Shown one piece after another: positions 9,210 to 9,974 of a stretch of 9,974 bases of DNA; within the stretch, counting starts at the first letter, position 1, and each line of letters starts with the position of its first letter. Position numbers and translations under genes: made by a program. The stretch is taken from positions 1-9,974 of the forward strand of contig VAZH01000087.1 of NCBI GenBank assembly GCA_005884465.1, written 5' to 3'. Origin of the DNA: Alphaproteobacteria bacterium. Lineage in GTDB: Bacteria > Pseudomonadota > Alphaproteobacteria > Rhizobiales > Xanthobacteraceae. The notes under the pieces are model-generated. The model was not told the DNA's origin. It made no database searches and saw only the letters and a list, made by a program, of their open reading frames with translations.

Positions 9210-9497
9210 TCAGCCTGCCTTCTTGACGATCTTGCGCAAGGCATTGTCGATCCGCGATTGCCAGCCGGGTCCCTTGGCCTTGAAATGCTGCACGACCTCC
9301 GGGCTGAGGCGGATCGATACCGGAATTTTAGTCGGCGCCTTCTGAGGTCCGCGTTTTCCCAAAATCCGAGCGAGTTCGGCTGGGTTCAAATCCTTCAATC
9401 GCGCGCCGGCGGGGAATTTTGTGGCCGCGGCAAAATCTGCTTTAGTCCACTCCGGATTATCGTCGTCGAATACCGGCTCTTTCAACTTACGTGACAT
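9210..9497 (-). CDS. brnA: Antitoxin BrnA of a type II toxin-antitoxin module
   Basis: A 95-residue basic protein of the BrnA family. The N-terminal half is the usual toxin-neutralising region (DDDNPEWTKADFA at 11-23, a family hallmark, then FPAGARLKDLNP). The C-terminal part (about 57-95) is a ribbon-helix-helix DNA-binding fold: KIPVSIRLSPEVVQHFKAKG, then WQSRIDNALRKIVKKAG. BrnA binds and inactivates the BrnT ribonuclease and represses its own operon. The ATG lies inside the last codons of the ancestral brnT frame (11-nt overlap), the usual toxin-first layout. The reading frame is complete although its partner is frameshifted. It is convergent with pyrG, only 11 nt away, with no visible terminator between. 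Confidence 0.9.
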   Translation of the reverse strand: MSRKLKEPVFDDDNPEWTKADFAAATKFPAGARLKDLNPAELARILGKRGPQKAPTKIPVSIRLSPEVVQHFKAKGPGWQSRIDNALRKIVKKAG

Positions 9498-9740
9498 AGC
9501 GTCTCATTTCCTTTGCATGTGCGCGTCGAAGGCTGATCGGTCGATATCGTTCGTTGCGAACGGTGAAGACGAGACAATGCGAAATACCATCGATGACTCC
9601 GTAGGCGAATATCGGGGTTCGCCGTAGTCCAAACGATCGTCCCTGACGATGGCGAAAACTTCGAGGTCGATCCAGCGCGCGAGCGAAATGCCGTGCTTCG
9701 ACAGGTTGACCGCTTCCTTGGCGGGGTCGAAGTCGGCCAT
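9487..9740 (-). pseudogene. brnT: Toxin BrnT, broken by a one-base frameshift
   Basis: BrnT toxins are RelE-like ribonucleases of about 85-95 residues. From ATG 9740 the first 44 residues fit the family (MADFDPAKEAVNLSKHGISL, then DDRLDYGEPRY). Near 9608-9609 the family match jumps frame: the following FAYGVIDG, HCLVFTVRNE, RYRPISLRRAHAKE and MRRYVT lie in another frame that ends with TAA at 9487. Adding one base at TATTCGCC (as TATTTCGCC) restores a normal 84-residue protein. As the sequence stands, translation gives 44 correct plus 34 unrelated residues and stops with TGA at 9504-9506. The lost half contains the strand-helix ISLRRAHAKE, which is strongly conserved, so the toxin should be inactive. 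A sequencing error is possible, but the site is a run of only two T, not a long homopolymer. The ancestral frame still overlaps brnA by 11 nt, so the lesion looks recent. Confidence 0.82.
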
Positions 9741-9756
9741 AATTGTATATACAATT
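9741..9756. promoter_or_regulatory. Perfect palindrome at the brnT start, probable BrnA operator
   Basis: AATTGTATATACAATT is a perfect 16-bp palindrome ending at the base next to the brnT ATG and containing the predicted -10 box. BrnA-type ribbon-helix-helix antitoxins bind palindromic operators over their own promoter, so this is the natural candidate. It is also the most AT-rich stretch nearby. The role as BrnA site is inference from position and symmetry. Confidence 0.7.
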
Positions 9757-9774
9757 TGTTCGCGGATAGGTCAA
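9746..9774 (-). promoter_or_regulatory. Predicted promoter of the brnT-brnA operon
   Basis: On the minus strand TTGACC (9769-9774) and TATATA (9746-9751) are 17 bp apart, a strong sigma-70-like match. Initiation 6-7 bases after the -10 would fall at about 9739-9740, which is the A of the brnT ATG, so the transcript would be leaderless or nearly so. The -10 box is the centre of the 16-bp palindrome, consistent with repression by promoter occlusion. Confidence 0.65.
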
Positions 9775-9807
9775 GCAGGGACAAGGGGTGCCATGTGTCA
9801 TCGCCTC

Positions 9808-9836
9808 AAGACAGTTTTCCGTCCAGCCGCTATAAG
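9808..9836 (+). promoter_or_regulatory. Possible promoter of the NIPSNAP gene, overlapping an inverted repeat
   Basis: AAGACA (9808-9813) and TATAAG (9831-9836) are 17 bp apart, a moderate sigma-70-like match. Initiation near 9843 would give a leader of about 24 nt including the Shine-Dalgarno. The -10 overlaps a perfect 6-bp inverted repeat, GCCGCT ATA AGCGGC (9826-9840), which may be an operator or chance. Confidence 0.35.
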
Positions 9837-9866
9837 CGGCGGCGAACAATTGGGGAGGAATTCAAA

Positions 9867-9974
9867 ATGATCTACGAAATGCGCGTCTATCGCTGTGTTC
9901 CGGGCCGGCTGCCGGCGCTCTTGAAGCGCTTCGAGACCATCACGTTGAAGATTTGGGAGAAGCACGGCATCCGG
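9867..9974 (+). CDS. NIPSNAP-family protein, 3' end missing
   Basis: The first 36 codons of a gene that runs off the right edge. A strong Shine-Dalgarno GGGGAGGAA (9852-9860) lies 6 nt before the ATG, fixing the start. The N-terminus, MIYEMRVYRCVPGRLPALLK followed by RFETITLKIWEKHGIR, matches the first strand and helix of the NIPSNAP ferredoxin-like (dimeric alpha-beta barrel) domain: E-x-R-x-Y, then a Pro-Gly-rich turn, then an amphipathic helix ending at KHGI. Bacterial NIPSNAP proteins are about 100-110 residues and mostly of unknown function, though the fold is shared with small heme- or ligand-binding enzymes. It is transcribed divergently from brnT, 126 bp away. Confidence 0.85.
   Translation, partial: MIYEMRVYRCVPGRLPALLKRFETITLKIWEKHGIR

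Overview
The window is high-GC DNA carrying alphaproteobacterial housekeeping genes. Gene content, protein wording and an intergenic palindrome typical of the group point to the Bradyrhizobium/Rhodopseudomonas relatives (Nitrobacteraceae). This assignment is recognition by eye, not a database search.

Left part, minus strand: a truncated membrane sensor protein (1-1235; two membrane segments around a probable dCache domain, then a PAS domain) runs off the left edge. A 348-base gap (1236-1583) follows, holding only a 22-codon signal-peptide-like ORF and a short inverted repeat. Reading in transcription order from the middle of the window leftwards, there is then a compact minus-strand cluster: a PpiD/SurA-type periplasmic chaperone-isomerase, trpD, trpC and moaC. 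A Rhizobiales-type palindromic repeat sits between ppiD and trpD and touches the ppiD stop codon. trpD and trpC supply two tryptophan-synthesis steps; trpC and moaC are only 3 nt apart and surely cotranscribed.

Right part, plus strand: tpiA (glycolysis), secG (Sec translocon) and pyrG (CTP synthase) follow divergently from ppiD. Two tandem perfect hairpins lie just before pyrG. After pyrG, on the minus strand, is a type II toxin-antitoxin module of the BrnT/BrnA family. The antitoxin brnA is intact, but the toxin brnT carries a one-base frameshift that breaks its C-terminal half. A perfect 16-bp palindrome directly abuts the brnT start codon and overlaps a good promoter, so it is the likely autoregulatory operator. 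A NIPSNAP-family gene starts divergently from it and runs off the right edge.

Most of the window is ordinary core genome. The points worth a second look are the broken toxin with a surviving antitoxin, its palindromic and probably leaderless promoter, the hairpin pair before pyrG, and the possible gene remnant and synteny change downstream of moaC. I see no CRISPR array, insertion sequence, tRNA or rRNA.
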